The notes under the pieces are model-generated. The model was not told the origin of the DNA. It saw only the letters and a list, made by a program, of their open reading frames with translations, and did no database searches. Shown here one piece after another: positions 7,653-16,661 of a stretch of DNA of 64,000 nt; within the stretch, counting starts at the first letter, position 1; each line of letters starts with the position of its first letter. The DNA comes from Halorubrum trapanicum. GTDB taxonomy: Archaea; Halobacteriota; Halobacteria; Halobacteriales; Haloferacaceae. Both the position numbers and the translations under genes were made by a program. The stretch is taken from positions 62,001 through 126,000 of the forward strand of contig NZ_JAGGKE010000010.1 of the NCBI RefSeq assembly GCF_017873555.1, in the 5' to 3' direction.

Positions 7653-8396
7653 TCACCACCCTCGATCGAGGTCCTCGACGAGCGCGCCGAGGATCTCCCG
7701 GGTCGTCGCGGCGACGATCGGTTCGAGCGCGTCCGGGTCGCTGTTCGTCGGGTCGCCCAGCCCGCCCAACTCGGTCACCTCGTCGAAGTACTCGTAGCTC
7801 CGCGTTCGGGGCATCTCCTCCGCCTCCTGCGGTTCCTTCTTCTCGGTCCGGACGAGGTCCGGGCGGTACAGCTCGACGAAGCTCGTCTCGTGGTCGCCGG
7901 CGTGGCCCCACCCCTCGCCGAACGCCGCCTCCAACTCCTCGCGCGCGAAGTCCGTCCAGTGGACGAAGTGGACCGTGAGGTCGGTGTCGCGGCCGAGCCG
8001 GTCGGCGGCGACCGACAGCGGCTCGCGGTTCCCGCCGTGGCAGTTCACGACCAGCAGGCGGTCGACGCCGTGTTCGGCCACCGATTCGCCGATCTCGCGG
8101 ACCACGTCGACGTACGTCTCCGTCGAGAGGGTGACGGTCCCCGGGAAGCGCATGTGGTGCTCCGACTGGCCGTACGGCAGCGTCGGGAGCCGCAGCAGGT
8201 CGAGGTCGACCTCGTCGGCGGCGTCGACGAGTTCGGCGGTGAGGTGGTCCGCGCGGAGCGTGTCGGTCGCGAGCGGGAGATGCGGACCGTGCTGCTCGAT
8301 GCTCCCGGTCGGGAGGACCGCGAAGTCGGCCTCGTCGACCGCGCTTTCGGCGTCCTCCCACGTTATGCCGAACAGGTCGGCGTCGGTCTCGGGCAT
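7653..8396 (-). CDS. creatininase-family amidohydrolase (possibly ArfB-like)
   Basis: 247 residues with creatininase metal-site motifs: GSIEQHGPHLPLATD near residue 31, VVNCHGGN near 118 and HAGDHETS near 166. Archaeal family members include ArfB, the formamide hydrolase of riboflavin and F420 biosynthesis, and other deformylases or amidohydrolases. The N-terminal GxxEQHGPHLP and HGGN motifs fit either role; I cannot separate them by eye. It lies alone, downstream of the RLI operon on the same strand. Confidence 0.82.
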   Translation of the reverse strand: MPETDADLFGITWEDAESAVDEADFAVLPTGSIEQHGPHLPLATDTLRADHLTAELVDAADEVDLDLLRLPTLPYGQSEHHMRFPGTVTLSTETYVDVVREIGESVAEHGVDRLLVVNCHGGNREPLSVAADRLGRDTDLTVHFVHWTDFAREELEAAFGEGWGHAGDHETSFVELYRPDLVRTEKKEPQEAEEMPRTRSYEYFDEVTELGGLGDPTNSDPDALEPIVAATTREILGALVEDLDRGW

Positions 8397-8502
8397 GGCA
8401 GTGGGTCCGCAGTCGGGCGAGGAAAAGTTCGGGGTAGCGGCGAAGGGAGACGGCGGGAGGCGGGGTGGCGGCGCGGGCGAACGAGTCGTCGACGCGTCGG
8501 CC

Positions 8503-10323
8503 TCAGCCCGAGTAGTAGTACTCGCCGTCGCGCTTCTGCTGGCTGTCGAGCTGCGACCCCGGCTTGTTGATTCGGGGGCGCCCCGTGCGCTCGTCGCGGC
8601 GGAAGGTGATCTCGAGGTCGGCGAGGAACTCGTTCATGCCGTCGCGCATGTCCTGGGGCGGCGCGGCGCGGCCGCGCTCGGCCGGCTCGCCGTCGAACAC
8701 CATCAGGCGGTCGGCGAGCAGGTCGATCATGTAGATGTCGTGGTCGATCACCATCACCGTCGCGTCGTGGTTCTCGGCGTACCGCCGGATCGCGGTCGTC
8801 GCCCGCACGCGCTGTTCCACGTCGAGGTGGGCCGACGGCTCGTCGAGCAGGTAGAGGTCGGCGTCGTCGGAGAGGCACGCCGCGATGGCGACGCGCTGGC
8901 GCTCCCCGCCCGAGAGGTCCGAGAGGTTCTGCTCCATCACGCGCTCTAACTGGAGCGGCTGGGCGATCTCGGTGTTCCAGTACGAGGAGCCGAACTCGTC
9001 GGTGATCGAGGCGAGGAACGCGTCGACCCGCATGTGCTGGTCGATGTCGATGTACTGCGGCTTGTAGGAGATGTCGAGCGCGAAGTCCAGCTCGCCCTCG
9101 TCGGGCGTCAGGTCGCCAGTGAACAGCTGCGCGAGCGTGGACTTCCCGATCCCGTTCGGACCGACGACGCCGAGCACCTCGGAGCGGTTGATCTCGCCGC
9201 CCTCGACGTGAAGTTCGAACTCGCCGTCGCCGTACGACTTCGTCATGTCGGGGTACTCGATCAGCGTCTCGCTCCGAGAGGCGACCCGCGGCGCGTGCTC
9301 CTCGAAGGTGATCGCCGACGGGCGGATCCGCATGTTCTCGTTGTCGAGGTACCCCTTCAGGTACTCGTTGATCCCGTTTCGGACCGACTTGGGGTCGGTG
9401 ATGACCCCGTACGCGCCCGGCTCCCCGTACGCGACGTGGAGGGTGTCAGCGAGCAGATCGAGGATGGCGAGGTCGTGTTCGACGACGAGCATCGACCGGT
9501 CCGCGGCGTCGTCGTCCGCCAGCTCGCGGATGAGCCGGGCGACGATCATCCGCTGGCCGATGTCGAGGTACGGCGTGATCTCGTCGAGGAAGTAGAAGTC
9601 GGCGTCGCGCGCGAGACACGCCGCGATGGCGACGCGCTGGAGCTCGCCGCCGGAGATGGAGTCGATGTCCTGGTCCATCACCGGTCGGATGTTGAGCCGG
9701 TCGACGAGGTCGTCGAGCGCGCCGCGCTCGTCGGTGCGCTCCAGCAGTTCGCGGGTGTTGCCGTCGAACTGGTTCGGAATCTGGTCGACGTACTGCGGCT
9801 TGCGCGCGACCGTCACGTCGCCCGCCTTCAGCGATTCGAGGTAGTTCTGGAGACCGGTGCCGCGGAAGCGGTCGAGCACGCGCTCCCAGTCGCCGTCGGC
9901 CGCGTGGTCCCCGAGGTTCGGGACCATCTCGCCGGCGAGCGCGTGGACCGCGGTCGACTTCCCGATCCCGTTCGGCCCGAGGATGCCGGTGACGCTGCCC
10001 GGCTCCGGCGTCGGGAGGCCGTACAGTGAGAAGGCGTTGTCGCCGTAGCGGTGGACCGGGTCGTCGTCGAGCTCGGAGGGGAGGTTGATGATCTCGATCG
10101 CGTCGAACGGACAGGAGTTGACGCAGATGCCGCAGCTCTCGCCCAGACAGATCTCCTCGGAGATGTGGATCTGGTCGGGGTCGCCCTCCTCCGCGTCCTC
10201 GCCCCGCTTCGTGATACACTCCTTGCCCGTCCGGTTGGGCGGGCAGTCCTTCATACACTCGTAGTTGCAGCGGTCGGGCTGACACCGATCGAGGTCCACG
10301 ACCGCGATACTGTCGTCGGCCAT
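8503..10323 (-). CDS. ABCE1/RLI ribosome-recycling ATPase
   Basis: 606 residues. The N-terminal part carries two 4Fe-4S clusters (CQPDRCNYEC...CPPNRTGKEC and CLGESCGICVNSCP). Two ABC ATPase domains follow: Walker A GPNGIGKST near residues 115 and 395, signatures ISGGELQRVA and LSGGERQRVA, and Walker B YFLDEITPYLD and YLLDEPSAHLD. This is the archaeal/eukaryotic enzyme that splits ribosomes after termination. Length is typical. The EMC6-like gene ends 1 nt before its ATG, so the two are probably one operon. Confidence 0.95.
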   Translation of the reverse strand: MADDSIAVVDLDRCQPDRCNYECMKDCPPNRTGKECITKRGEDAEEGDPDQIHISEEICLGESCGICVNSCPFDAIEIINLPSELDDDPVHRYGDNAFSLYGLPTPEPGSVTGILGPNGIGKSTAVHALAGEMVPNLGDHAADGDWERVLDRFRGTGLQNYLESLKAGDVTVARKPQYVDQIPNQFDGNTRELLERTDERGALDDLVDRLNIRPVMDQDIDSISGGELQRVAIAACLARDADFYFLDEITPYLDIGQRMIVARLIRELADDDAADRSMLVVEHDLAILDLLADTLHVAYGEPGAYGVITDPKSVRNGINEYLKGYLDNENMRIRPSAITFEEHAPRVASRSETLIEYPDMTKSYGDGEFELHVEGGEINRSEVLGVVGPNGIGKSTLAQLFTGDLTPDEGELDFALDISYKPQYIDIDQHMRVDAFLASITDEFGSSYWNTEIAQPLQLERVMEQNLSDLSGGERQRVAIAACLSDDADLYLLDEPSAHLDVEQRVRATTAIRRYAENHDATVMVIDHDIYMIDLLADRLMVFDGEPAERGRAAPPQDMRDGMNEFLADLEITFRRDERTGRPRINKPGSQLDSQQKRDGEYYYSG

Positions 10324-10324
10324 C

Positions 10325-10633
10325 TCAGATCCCCAGGTCGACGGCGGACGTCAGCAGCACGGTGTAGCTGATGAACCAGAGGGTGAACGTGAGAAACGCC
10401 ACGTAGAGGTTGTCTTTGATCCCGAGGTCGCCGACGCCGACCGCCTTGAACACCGGGTACTGGACGATGACGAACGCCCCCAACACGAAGACCGCGGTGG
10501 TGCTCGCCGCGGCGGCGGGGTCGGTCCCGACGTAGACGGCCGAGACGAGGCCGGCGGCGATGCCGGCGAGACAGCAGATGGTCGTGACGACCACGCCGCG
10601 GGCGTGGTCGGACAGGCCCGAATCGTCGCTCAT
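10325..10633 (-). CDS. EMC6-like small membrane protein
   Basis: 102 residues with three to four membrane segments (about 12-32, 40-60, 75-98). The C-terminal part, KDNLYVAFLTFTLWFISYTVLL, looks like the archaeal proteins related to eukaryotic EMC6, a core subunit of the ER membrane protein insertase. A role in membrane-protein insertion is therefore plausible. I chose the ATG at 10633; the upstream frame is longer but has no further good start. It sits directly before rli, which would link it to translation. Confidence 0.68.
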   Translation of the reverse strand: MSDDSGLSDHARGVVVTTICCLAGIAAGLVSAVYVGTDPAAAASTTAVFVLGAFVIVQYPVFKAVGVGDLGIKDNLYVAFLTFTLWFISYTVLLTSAVDLGI

Positions 10634-10772
10634 GCCTTCGGATCCGCGAGCGCCCGTGAAAAACCGTTCGTTCCGGCCGTCGCCCACGGTCGCGACGCGC
10701 CAGCCGCGGAGCGGCGCCGCCCGTCCGTCGGCGCGCGCCGCCGCGGCCGAAGCGCGCGCGAACCGAATCGCT

Positions 10773-10788
10773 GACTGACTGGTCAGTC
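10773..10788. promoter_or_regulatory. 16-bp palindrome of TetR-operator type
   Basis: GACTGAC-TG-GTCAGTC: 7-bp perfect arms with a 2-bp centre, the usual geometry of TetR-family operators. It lies midway between the divergent starts of the EMC6-like/rli operon (10633) and the HTH gene (10917). No TetR-type gene is in the window. Confidence 0.5.
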
Positions 10789-10797
10789 CAGCGGGTG

Positions 10798-10822
10798 GAA
10801 ACCAGGTAATGTTGCTGGTTTC
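10798..10822. promoter_or_regulatory. inverted repeat upstream of the small HTH gene
   Basis: GAAACCAG, 9-bp spacer, CTGGTTTC: perfect 8-bp arms about 95 bp upstream of the HTH gene start. It could be an operator of that gene product or of a divergent regulator. Confidence 0.45.
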
Positions 10823-10916
10823 GGGCGCAAAATGCGGCGTATATCTCCGGTAAACGGCGGTTTGGCGGGGATGCTCCATCAACATTTATGAGCGTGTACG
10901 GTTTCGAATCGTAACG

Positions 10917-11198
10917 ATGGAAGGAACCCAAACGGAGGGTCTCGACGACCTCCCGCCGAGCGCCAAGCTCGTCTTCAAGGTGCTCGAGTACAACGGACCG
11001 CTGACCCAGAAGGGGATCGTCCAAGAGTCGATGCTTTCGGCCCGCACCGTCCGATACGCGCTCGAACGGCTGGAGGGTATCGACGTCGTCGACGAGGACG
11101 TCTACTTCGCTGACGCCAGGCAGAACCTCTACAAGCTCACGGAGCCGGCACAGGAGTTCACCGCCGACGAGAGCGAGACCTCCTGTACCGCCGACTGA
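10917..11198 (+). CDS. small winged-helix (MarR-like) transcription regulator
   Basis: 93 residues. A winged helix-turn-helix covers about residues 13-70: PSAKLVFKVLEYNGPLTQ, then the helix pair GIVQESMLSARTVRYALERL and the wing VVDEDVYFAD. The C-terminal tail is acidic and ends SETSCTAD. It has no ligand-binding domain, so it is a stand-alone DNA-binding module common in haloarchaea. A TTTATG box lies about 30 bp before the ATG, and two palindromes upstream (10773, 10798) may be its control sites. Confidence 0.78.
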   Translation: MEGTQTEGLDDLPPSAKLVFKVLEYNGPLTQKGIVQESMLSARTVRYALERLEGIDVVDEDVYFADARQNLYKLTEPAQEFTADESETSCTAD

Positions 11199-11262
11199 CT
11201 CGTCGCCCTCGATCCCCGTCCGGTTTCGGTCTCTTAGTCCCCCGTGGCGCCGATCCCGAGCG

Positions 11263-11354
11263 ACGCGTCTCGGCCGCTCCGGACGACACGTCTCGGCCGC
11301 TCCGGACGACACGTCTCGGCCGCTCCGGACGACACGTCTCGGCCGCTCCGGACA
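11263..11354. repeat. four tandem copies of a 23-bp repeat
   Basis: Unit ACACGTCTCGGCCGCTCCGG plus ACG, starting at 11263, 11286, 11309 and 11332. The first copy has one change (ACGC for ACAC) and the last runs out after 22 bases. It fills the space between the 3' ends of the HTH gene and the small membrane-protein gene. No coding sense is evident. Confidence 0.85.
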
Positions 11355-11383
11355 CCGCAGTATCGGTTACTCCGGCGACGCGG

Positions 11384-11689
11384 CTACTCCGGACGGTCCA
11401 GTCCGTCTTCGCGCGCGCCGCGGACCGCCGTCGCGATCGTGAGGACGACGGCGACGAACAGCGCCGACGTCGCCGCCAACACGAACGCCAGCAGGAGGAA
11501 CCAGGCGTCCGGCCCGAACAGCGGGTAGTCCCGCGCGTCGATCACCGGTCCGAGCAGTTCCAAGGTTCTGACGAGGTACAGCAGGACCGCGAACAGTGCA
11601 CCGACCGCCGCCCCGATCCGAACGTTGCGGTAGAAGGACAGCGACTCCAGCAGGACCAGCATCGGCGGTTTCGAACGCTCGTCGCTCAC
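11384..11689 (-). CDS. small membrane protein, function unknown
   Basis: 101 residues starting at the GTG at 11689 (MSDERSKPPMLVLLESLSFYRN). Two membrane segments are clear (about 24-44 and 58-86), separated by a loop PVIDARDYPLFGPDA, with a short basic-acidic tail. I do not recognise a family. A longer start (ATG at 11716) would add nine basic residues; the MSDE start is more typical of haloarchaea. Confidence 0.62.
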   Translation of the reverse strand: MSDERSKPPMLVLLESLSFYRNVRIGAAVGALFAVLLYLVRTLELLGPVIDARDYPLFGPDAWFLLLAFVLAATSALFVAVVLTIATAVRGAREDGLDRPE

Positions 11690-11830
11690 GACGGATCGTC
11701 GGGGCGGCGGCCGCAAAGAGCCATCGGAACGCGACGCGCGGACGCCGATCCCTCACGATCGAAACGGACGTACGAAGGCCTGACAGCGTTAGTGACAGCC
11801 GTCAAGTGGATCGGGGGAGAAGCCCGGCGT

Positions 11831-12805
11831 ATGCCCAAAGTTGTGCTGTCGGCGTTCCCGATGATAGACCCGGAGACGTACCGCGATGTCCTCGGCGGCG
11901 CCGTCGACGAACCGGTCGACGTCGAGGTCGCGGAGTTGGGGTCGACCGAGCGGCTGATCGAGGCGGCGGCCGGCGCCGACGCAGTCGTCACCGACATCAA
12001 CACGCCCGTCACCGAGGCGGCGCTCGACGCCCTGGACCTCCGAGTCGTCGTTCGCTCGGCCGTCGGCGTGGACAACGTCGACGTCGCGGCGGCGGCGGAG
12101 CGCGGCGTGGTCGTCACCCGCGTTCCCGACTACTGTACCGACGAGGTGGCGGCCCACTCCGTCTCGCTGCTTTTCGCCTGTCTGCGCTCGCTGAAGGCGT
12201 ACGACGACGCGGTCGCGGCCGGCGGGTGGAGCTGGGAGACCGGCGTCCCGATCCGGCGCGTGAGCGCGTCGACGATCGGGCTGCTCTCGTTCGGGCCGAT
12301 CGCTCGGCGGGCGGCCGAGCAGCTCTCCGGGTTCGGCGCTGACCTCGTCGCGTACGACCCGTTCGTCGACGCCGACGAGATGGCCGAGCACGGCGTCGAG
12401 AAGGTCGAGTTGAAGGGACTGTTCGACCGCGCCGACCACGTCGGCGTCTACGCGCCCCTGACGGACGCGACGCGGGGGATCGTCGACGCGGACGCGCTGG
12501 CGCGGCTGAGCGAGGACTCGGTCGTCGTCAACGTGAGCCGCGGCCCGGTCGTCGACGGCGACGCCCTGCTCGACGCGCTGGACGCCGGGGAGATCAAGGC
12601 CGCCGGACTCGACGTGCTCGCCGAGGAACCGCCCGAGGACGACCCGCTCGTCGGTCGCGACGACACGGTCGTCACGCCGCACGCGGCGTGGTACAGCGAG
12701 GAGGCCAGAGACGACTTGAATCGGAGCGGCGCGGCCGACGTGGCGGCCGTCCTCAACGGCGAGACGCCCGAGGGCCGCGTCGATCCCGACGCCGACTGGC
12801 TGTAA
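11831..12805 (+). CDS. D-isomer-specific 2-hydroxyacid dehydrogenase, C-terminal-binding-protein-like
   Basis: 324 residues. N-terminal substrate domain followed by a Rossmann domain (STIGLLSFGPIARRAAEQL near residue 142), with catalytic-type residues in VVRSAVGVDN, VVVNVSRGPVVDGDAL and TPHAAWYS near 290. It should reduce or oxidise a 2-hydroxy/2-oxo acid with NAD(P). The nucleotide-binding GxGxxG reads SFGPIA, a deviation also seen in some CtBP-like proteins. Preferred start is the ATG at 11831 (MPKVVLSAF). Confidence 0.85.
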   Translation: MPKVVLSAFPMIDPETYRDVLGGAVDEPVDVEVAELGSTERLIEAAAGADAVVTDINTPVTEAALDALDLRVVVRSAVGVDNVDVAAAAERGVVVTRVPDYCTDEVAAHSVSLLFACLRSLKAYDDAVAAGGWSWETGVPIRRVSASTIGLLSFGPIARRAAEQLSGFGADLVAYDPFVDADEMAEHGVEKVELKGLFDRADHVGVYAPLTDATRGIVDADALARLSEDSVVVNVSRGPVVDGDALLDALDAGEIKAAGLDVLAEEPPEDDPLVGRDDTVVTPHAAWYSEEARDDLNRSGAADVAAVLNGETPEGRVDPDADWL

Positions 12806-12837
12806 CGCGGCGGTGGTCGCGAGAGTGGAGAAAGCGC

Positions 12838-13698
12838 CTACAGGCGGTCGAGTGCGTCGAAGTCGTCCCCGCCGTCGAGGTCGTCGTCGGGACCGTCCGA
12901 GCCGTCCGAGCCGTCCGAACCGTCCGAGCCGGCGGGAACGGCGGGGTCCCTGCCGTCTCCGCCGCCGGGGTAGCTCGCGTCGAGTCCGGCGGCGAGACCC
13001 GGACCGAGGTCGTAGGTGTCCCGGACGGTCTGCGCGAGCACGCCGTCGCGGTCGAAGACGACGTAGACGGCGACGAACTCGTGTGCCGCGGGGCGTAACA
13101 CGAACACCTCCCGCGGGTCGTCGTCGTCCCGCGAGTCGTTCACGCGCGCGACGAGCGGCTCGATCGGGAGCCGGCCCGTACGCACCTCCTCGAAGGCGTC
13201 GCTGCCGGGACCGTCCGCGAAGAGGTACAGCGCGCCGTTGGGGTCGCCGTCGTTCGACCGGGTCGTGATCGAGCCGACCGGCTCGCCCTCGGCGCGGATC
13301 TGCTTCCAGGTCTCGACGGCCGCCTCGAACATCCCCTCGACCTCGTCCGCGAAGCGGAACCGCGTCTCGCGGACGACCTCGACCTCGCGGAAGCGAGCGG
13401 AGCCGTCGGTCCACGCCAGCGTCGCGTCGACGACGAAACCGGGCCGGAGCGCGTCGACGGCGTCCGCGAGGTCGCCCTCGTACCCGTCCGCGGTCGCGTA
13501 GAGCGGGTCGTACCGGTCGGCGACGTCGGGGTCGGTCGGATCGACCGGCTCGTCCGCGATCTCGACGAGGACGAACTCCTCGGCGTCGACGGAGTCGGTA
13601 GCCGCGGCGGCGTCGGCGACCGCGCCCGCGCCGTCGTCGATGTCCGGCCGCTGGCGGCGGTCGTGGACGCGGAACCGGCCGCTCGTCGTCGGGTCCAT
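12838..13698 (-). CDS. conserved haloarchaeal protein (DUF6663-like)
   Basis: 286 residues from ATG at 13698 (MDPTTSGRF). No signal peptide or membrane segment. Recognisable blocks include FVLVEIADEPVDPTDPDVADRY, PGFVVDATLAW and ARFREVEVVRETRFRFADEVEGMFEAA. The last 40 residues are low-complexity, with a GSDGSDGSDG run. From memory it resembles the DUF6663 family; no function is assigned. It is divergent from the methyltransferase gene, 114 bp away. Confidence 0.68.
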   Translation of the reverse strand: MDPTTSGRFRVHDRRQRPDIDDGAGAVADAAAATDSVDAEEFVLVEIADEPVDPTDPDVADRYDPLYATADGYEGDLADAVDALRPGFVVDATLAWTDGSARFREVEVVRETRFRFADEVEGMFEAAVETWKQIRAEGEPVGSITTRSNDGDPNGALYLFADGPGSDAFEEVRTGRLPIEPLVARVNDSRDDDDPREVFVLRPAAHEFVAVYVVFDRDGVLAQTVRDTYDLGPGLAAGLDASYPGGGDGRDPAVPAGSDGSDGSDGSDGPDDDLDGGDDFDALDRL

Positions 13699-13812
13699 AC
13701 CCGACGGTGGGGCGGAGCGCGGAAAAGGCGGTCGGAAGCGAGGCGCCGAAGGGGACGCTCGTCGCCCGCGGATCCGTGTCGTTATGGGGCGGGCGGCCCA
13801 ACGAACCGGTAA

Positions 13813-14490
13813 ATGGGGATCCTCGAGGACAAGTCGAACGCCCGGCTCTTCTACAAGTACCTCTCGAAGGTGTACGACCGGGTCAACCGCTTCAACTGGA
13901 GCGAGGAGATGCGCGCTGAGGCGCTCTCGTGGCTGGAGTTCGGCGCCGACCCGACGGTGCTCGACGTGGGGTGTGGCACCGGGTTCGGCACCGAGGGACT
14001 GCTCGAACACGCCGACGACGTCCACGGTCTCGACCAGAGCGTCCACCAGATGGAGAAGGCGTTCGAGAAGTTCGGGAAACGCGACCGCGTGAACTTCTAC
14101 CGCGGCGACGCCGAGCGGCTCCCGTTCCGCGACGACACGTTCGACGTGGTCTGGTCGTCCGGCTCCATCGAGTACTGGCCTAACCCCGTCGAGGGGCTCC
14201 GGGAACTCCACCGCGTCGCGAAGCCCGGGGGACAGGTGCTCGTCGTCGGTCCCGACTACCCGCACAACCCGATCCTCCAGCGGGTGGCCGACGCGATCAT
14301 GCTGTTCTACGACGCCGACGAGGCGGACCGGATGTTCGAGGCGGCCGGCTACGAGGAGTTCGAACACCACATCCAGCGGGCCACGCCCCAGAGCCCGCGA
14401 GCGATCACGACCGTCGCCCGGGTCCCGGGCGGCGACGGGTCGGACGCGGCCGGCTCCGACGCGGACCCGGCGGCGCCCGACGCGGAATAA
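13813..14490 (+). CDS. class I SAM-dependent methyltransferase (quinone-methyltransferase-like)
   Basis: 225 residues. Motif I VLDVGCGTG near residue 48, acidic motif II GLDQS near 72, motif FRDDTFDVVWSSGSIEYWPNP near 110 and LHRVAKPGGQVLVVGP near 138. The opening KLSKVYDRVNRFNW-like segment and the late YPHNPILQRVADAIMLFYDADEADRMFEAAGY resemble plant and cyanobacterial MPBQ/MSBQ methyltransferases, so a role in menaquinone methylation is possible. The C-terminal tail is an acidic low-complexity extension. Confidence 0.82.
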   Translation: MGILEDKSNARLFYKYLSKVYDRVNRFNWSEEMRAEALSWLEFGADPTVLDVGCGTGFGTEGLLEHADDVHGLDQSVHQMEKAFEKFGKRDRVNFYRGDAERLPFRDDTFDVVWSSGSIEYWPNPVEGLRELHRVAKPGGQVLVVGPDYPHNPILQRVADAIMLFYDADEADRMFEAAGYEEFEHHIQRATPQSPRAITTVARVPGGDGSDAAGSDADPAAPDAE

Positions 14491-14511
14491 CCCGCCGTCC
14501 CCGGCGCATTC

Positions 14512-14991
14512 TCACCCCGCTTCGACGACTGTCTCCAGCGACGCGATCGGCTGTCCGTCGGCCGTGATCTCGACCGCGACCGTCCGCCCCGGTTCGAGCG
14601 TCGGGTCGTTGGTCCCGGCGACGCGGAACGTCGCCGTGTCGCCGACGCGCCACGCGTCGTCGCTGGCGGCGTTGAACGGACCGGTCGGGCCGGGGCGGAA
14701 GCCGGCCGCCGAGAAGAACGGGACCGGCGGCTGCTCGTCGAGCGGTTCGCCGTCGACGCGGACGCGGACCGTCACGTCCGCGACGTCGATCGGGTCGCCG
14801 CCGCGATGGTCGATCGCGATCCGGTCGTCGGTCGCCGACAGCGACAACACCGCCGACGGCGGCACCGTCGCGCTCGGGCCGTCGAGCGCGGCGGTCGCGA
14901 CGCCTCCGGCCAGCACGACCGTGATCGCGATCAGCAACACGCCCGCGACGGGCGCCATTCCGCGACCGGCGTGACGAACGACTGATGACAC
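14512..14991 (-). CDS. type IV pilin-like protein
   Basis: 159 residues. The N-terminus has the archaeal class III signal: a short basic stretch RHAGRG, then MAPVAGVLLIAITVVLAGGVATAAL, where a prepilin peptidase would cut just before the hydrophobic helix. The remainder is a beta-rich domain with acidic loops. Such proteins form haloarchaeal adhesion pili. A TTTATA-type box lies about 22-25 bp upstream of the ATG. Confidence 0.82.
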   Translation of the reverse strand: MSSVVRHAGRGMAPVAGVLLIAITVVLAGGVATAALDGPSATVPPSAVLSLSATDDRIAIDHRGGDPIDVADVTVRVRVDGEPLDEQPPVPFFSAAGFRPGPTGPFNAASDDAWRVGDTATFRVAGTNDPTLEPGRTVAVEITADGQPIASLETVVEAG

Positions 14992-15115
14992 GGCGGCGTT
15001 GGAGCGGGTTCGTATAAAAGGAGTCGCTCACCGAGCGGCGGTCGGCCCGCGGAGCGACGGAGCGGACCGAGACGAGGGGATCGAAACCGGGCGTGGGTGG
15101 CCCGGGAAGAGACGC

Positions 15116-16462
15116 TCACTCGTCGCCGATCGGTCTCGGCGTCGGGAGCGGTTCGATGTCGCCGCCGACGACGACGCGAGGCTCGTCGACGACCGTGATG
15201 CGGTACGTCTCGGCCGGCGAGAGCGTCCGGACGACGCCGGCCGCGTCGGTCGTTCCGATGGCTTGGCTGTCGCCGTCGCCGACCGATTTGGTGACGGTGA
15301 CGTTGGGGACGGGGTCGCCCGTTTCGTCGTCGAGGACGGTGACGGTCACCGGTCCCCCGGGGTAGGTCCGCTCGACGGTGACGTTGAACCCGTCACCGCT
15401 CTCCGAGACCGGTTCGCTGTCGGGGAACGCGGCGAGATCGATCCGCTGGTGTTCGACGAACACCTGTTCGGTACCGCCGCTGACGAAGGTTCGGAGGGTG
15501 CCGAACTCGTGCGGGATCGTGATCCGCTGGACGGCGCCCGCGCCGAACGCGTCCGGCTCGCGGAGCGACGCCGTCTCGGGGTACGCCGCCTCGGTCACTT
15601 CGATCGCCAGGTCGTTCGAGATGGGACCGCCGCCGCGGTCCCAGCGGTCGGTCCGGAACACCTCGCGGACGTACTCGCCGTCGGTGACGGTCGCGAGCAC
15701 GACCGCGCCTTGGCTCGACGCGACGTACATGTCGGTCGGCGGGGACTGTCCCCTGGCGGTCGCGAGCGCGGTGTCGCGGACCGGACCCTCGTACACCTGT
15801 AACGCCACCTGAAGCTCGTCGAGCCGACCGGGCGAGCTGAAGCCGTCGGTCGCCTCGGCGAGCGCGTCCAGCTCGTCGAGGCGCTCGTCGTACTCGCGGG
15901 CGGTCGCGGACACGCGGACGAGTTCGTCGACCAGTTCGCGGTCGGACAGCTCCCCGGCTGCGTGCGCGGTGAAGGCGTTCGCCTGTTGGCTGTTGAGCGC
16001 CACCTCCGCGCGCTCGACGCGGTTGATCTCCGCGAGGATCTGCTGTTGGCGTTCGACGGTCGACTCGGCGCGTTCGATCCGACGGACGACGGCGGCGGTC
16101 TCGACGGCGGCGTCGGCGTCCGCGGTGGCGAAGCCGAGCGAGGAGCCCAGGTCGGGACCGCGGGTGTACGTGCTGACGCGCGTCTCCGCACCCGACGGCG
16201 TCGACAGCGTCCGGAGCGTGAGATTCGCTCGGTCTATCTGGGGTGTCGACGTTTGTCCGGCGACCGGCGACGCCGAACCGGCCGAGGGTGTCGAACCGGT
16301 GGACGACGCCGAACCGGTGGACGACGCCGAACCGGCGGAGAGGGTCGAATCGGTGGACGACACCGACTCGGCGGGCGGCGAGGCGGCGCCCGGTGCGGCG
16401 ACGGAAGCGACCGGCGCCACGAGCAGCAGGACCGCGACGACGGCGATCGGGAGGGCTCTCAT
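15116..16462 (-). CDS. secreted or membrane-anchored protein with serine/threonine-rich linker (DUF7094/7096-like)
   Basis: 448 residues from ATG at 16462. A Sec signal peptide (MRALPIAVVAVLLLVAPVASV) is followed by a low-complexity linker of SSTGSA/STGS repeats (about 30-65), a helical region with coiled-coil character (about 100-200: ERAESTVERQQQILAEINRVERAE), a mixed beta region, and a final domain VTVTVLDDETGDPVPNVTVT that looks like a carboxypeptidase-regulatory or Ig-like fold. Probably extracellular. From memory it resembles DUF7094/DUF7096; function unknown. An AAAAAA-containing TATA-like box lies about 25 bp upstream. Divergent from the membrane wHTH gene. Confidence 0.7.
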   Translation of the reverse strand: MRALPIAVVAVLLLVAPVASVAAPGAASPPAESVSSTDSTLSAGSASSTGSASSTGSTPSAGSASPVAGQTSTPQIDRANLTLRTLSTPSGAETRVSTYTRGPDLGSSLGFATADADAAVETAAVVRRIERAESTVERQQQILAEINRVERAEVALNSQQANAFTAHAAGELSDRELVDELVRVSATAREYDERLDELDALAEATDGFSSPGRLDELQVALQVYEGPVRDTALATARGQSPPTDMYVASSQGAVVLATVTDGEYVREVFRTDRWDRGGGPISNDLAIEVTEAAYPETASLREPDAFGAGAVQRITIPHEFGTLRTFVSGGTEQVFVEHQRIDLAAFPDSEPVSESGDGFNVTVERTYPGGPVTVTVLDDETGDPVPNVTVTKSVGDGDSQAIGTTDAAGVVRTLSPAETYRITVVDEPRVVVGGDIEPLPTPRPIGDE

Positions 16463-16661
16463 CGTCTGCCGGTTCGCCCCGCGATACAAAAAATCCACCT
16501 ACTGCGAGCGGACGTCGGGAGCGCCCGCGAGGGCGGGCAGAATCGACGCGGCGACGGAATCGGTCGCGTCCGCAAATGTGACGGGGAGATTCGGTGGAGC
16601 GTCCTGTCAAAAAATAGCGTATGGAAAGCGTTTTGCCCGGCGCGCGAGTGACCCGAGACGT

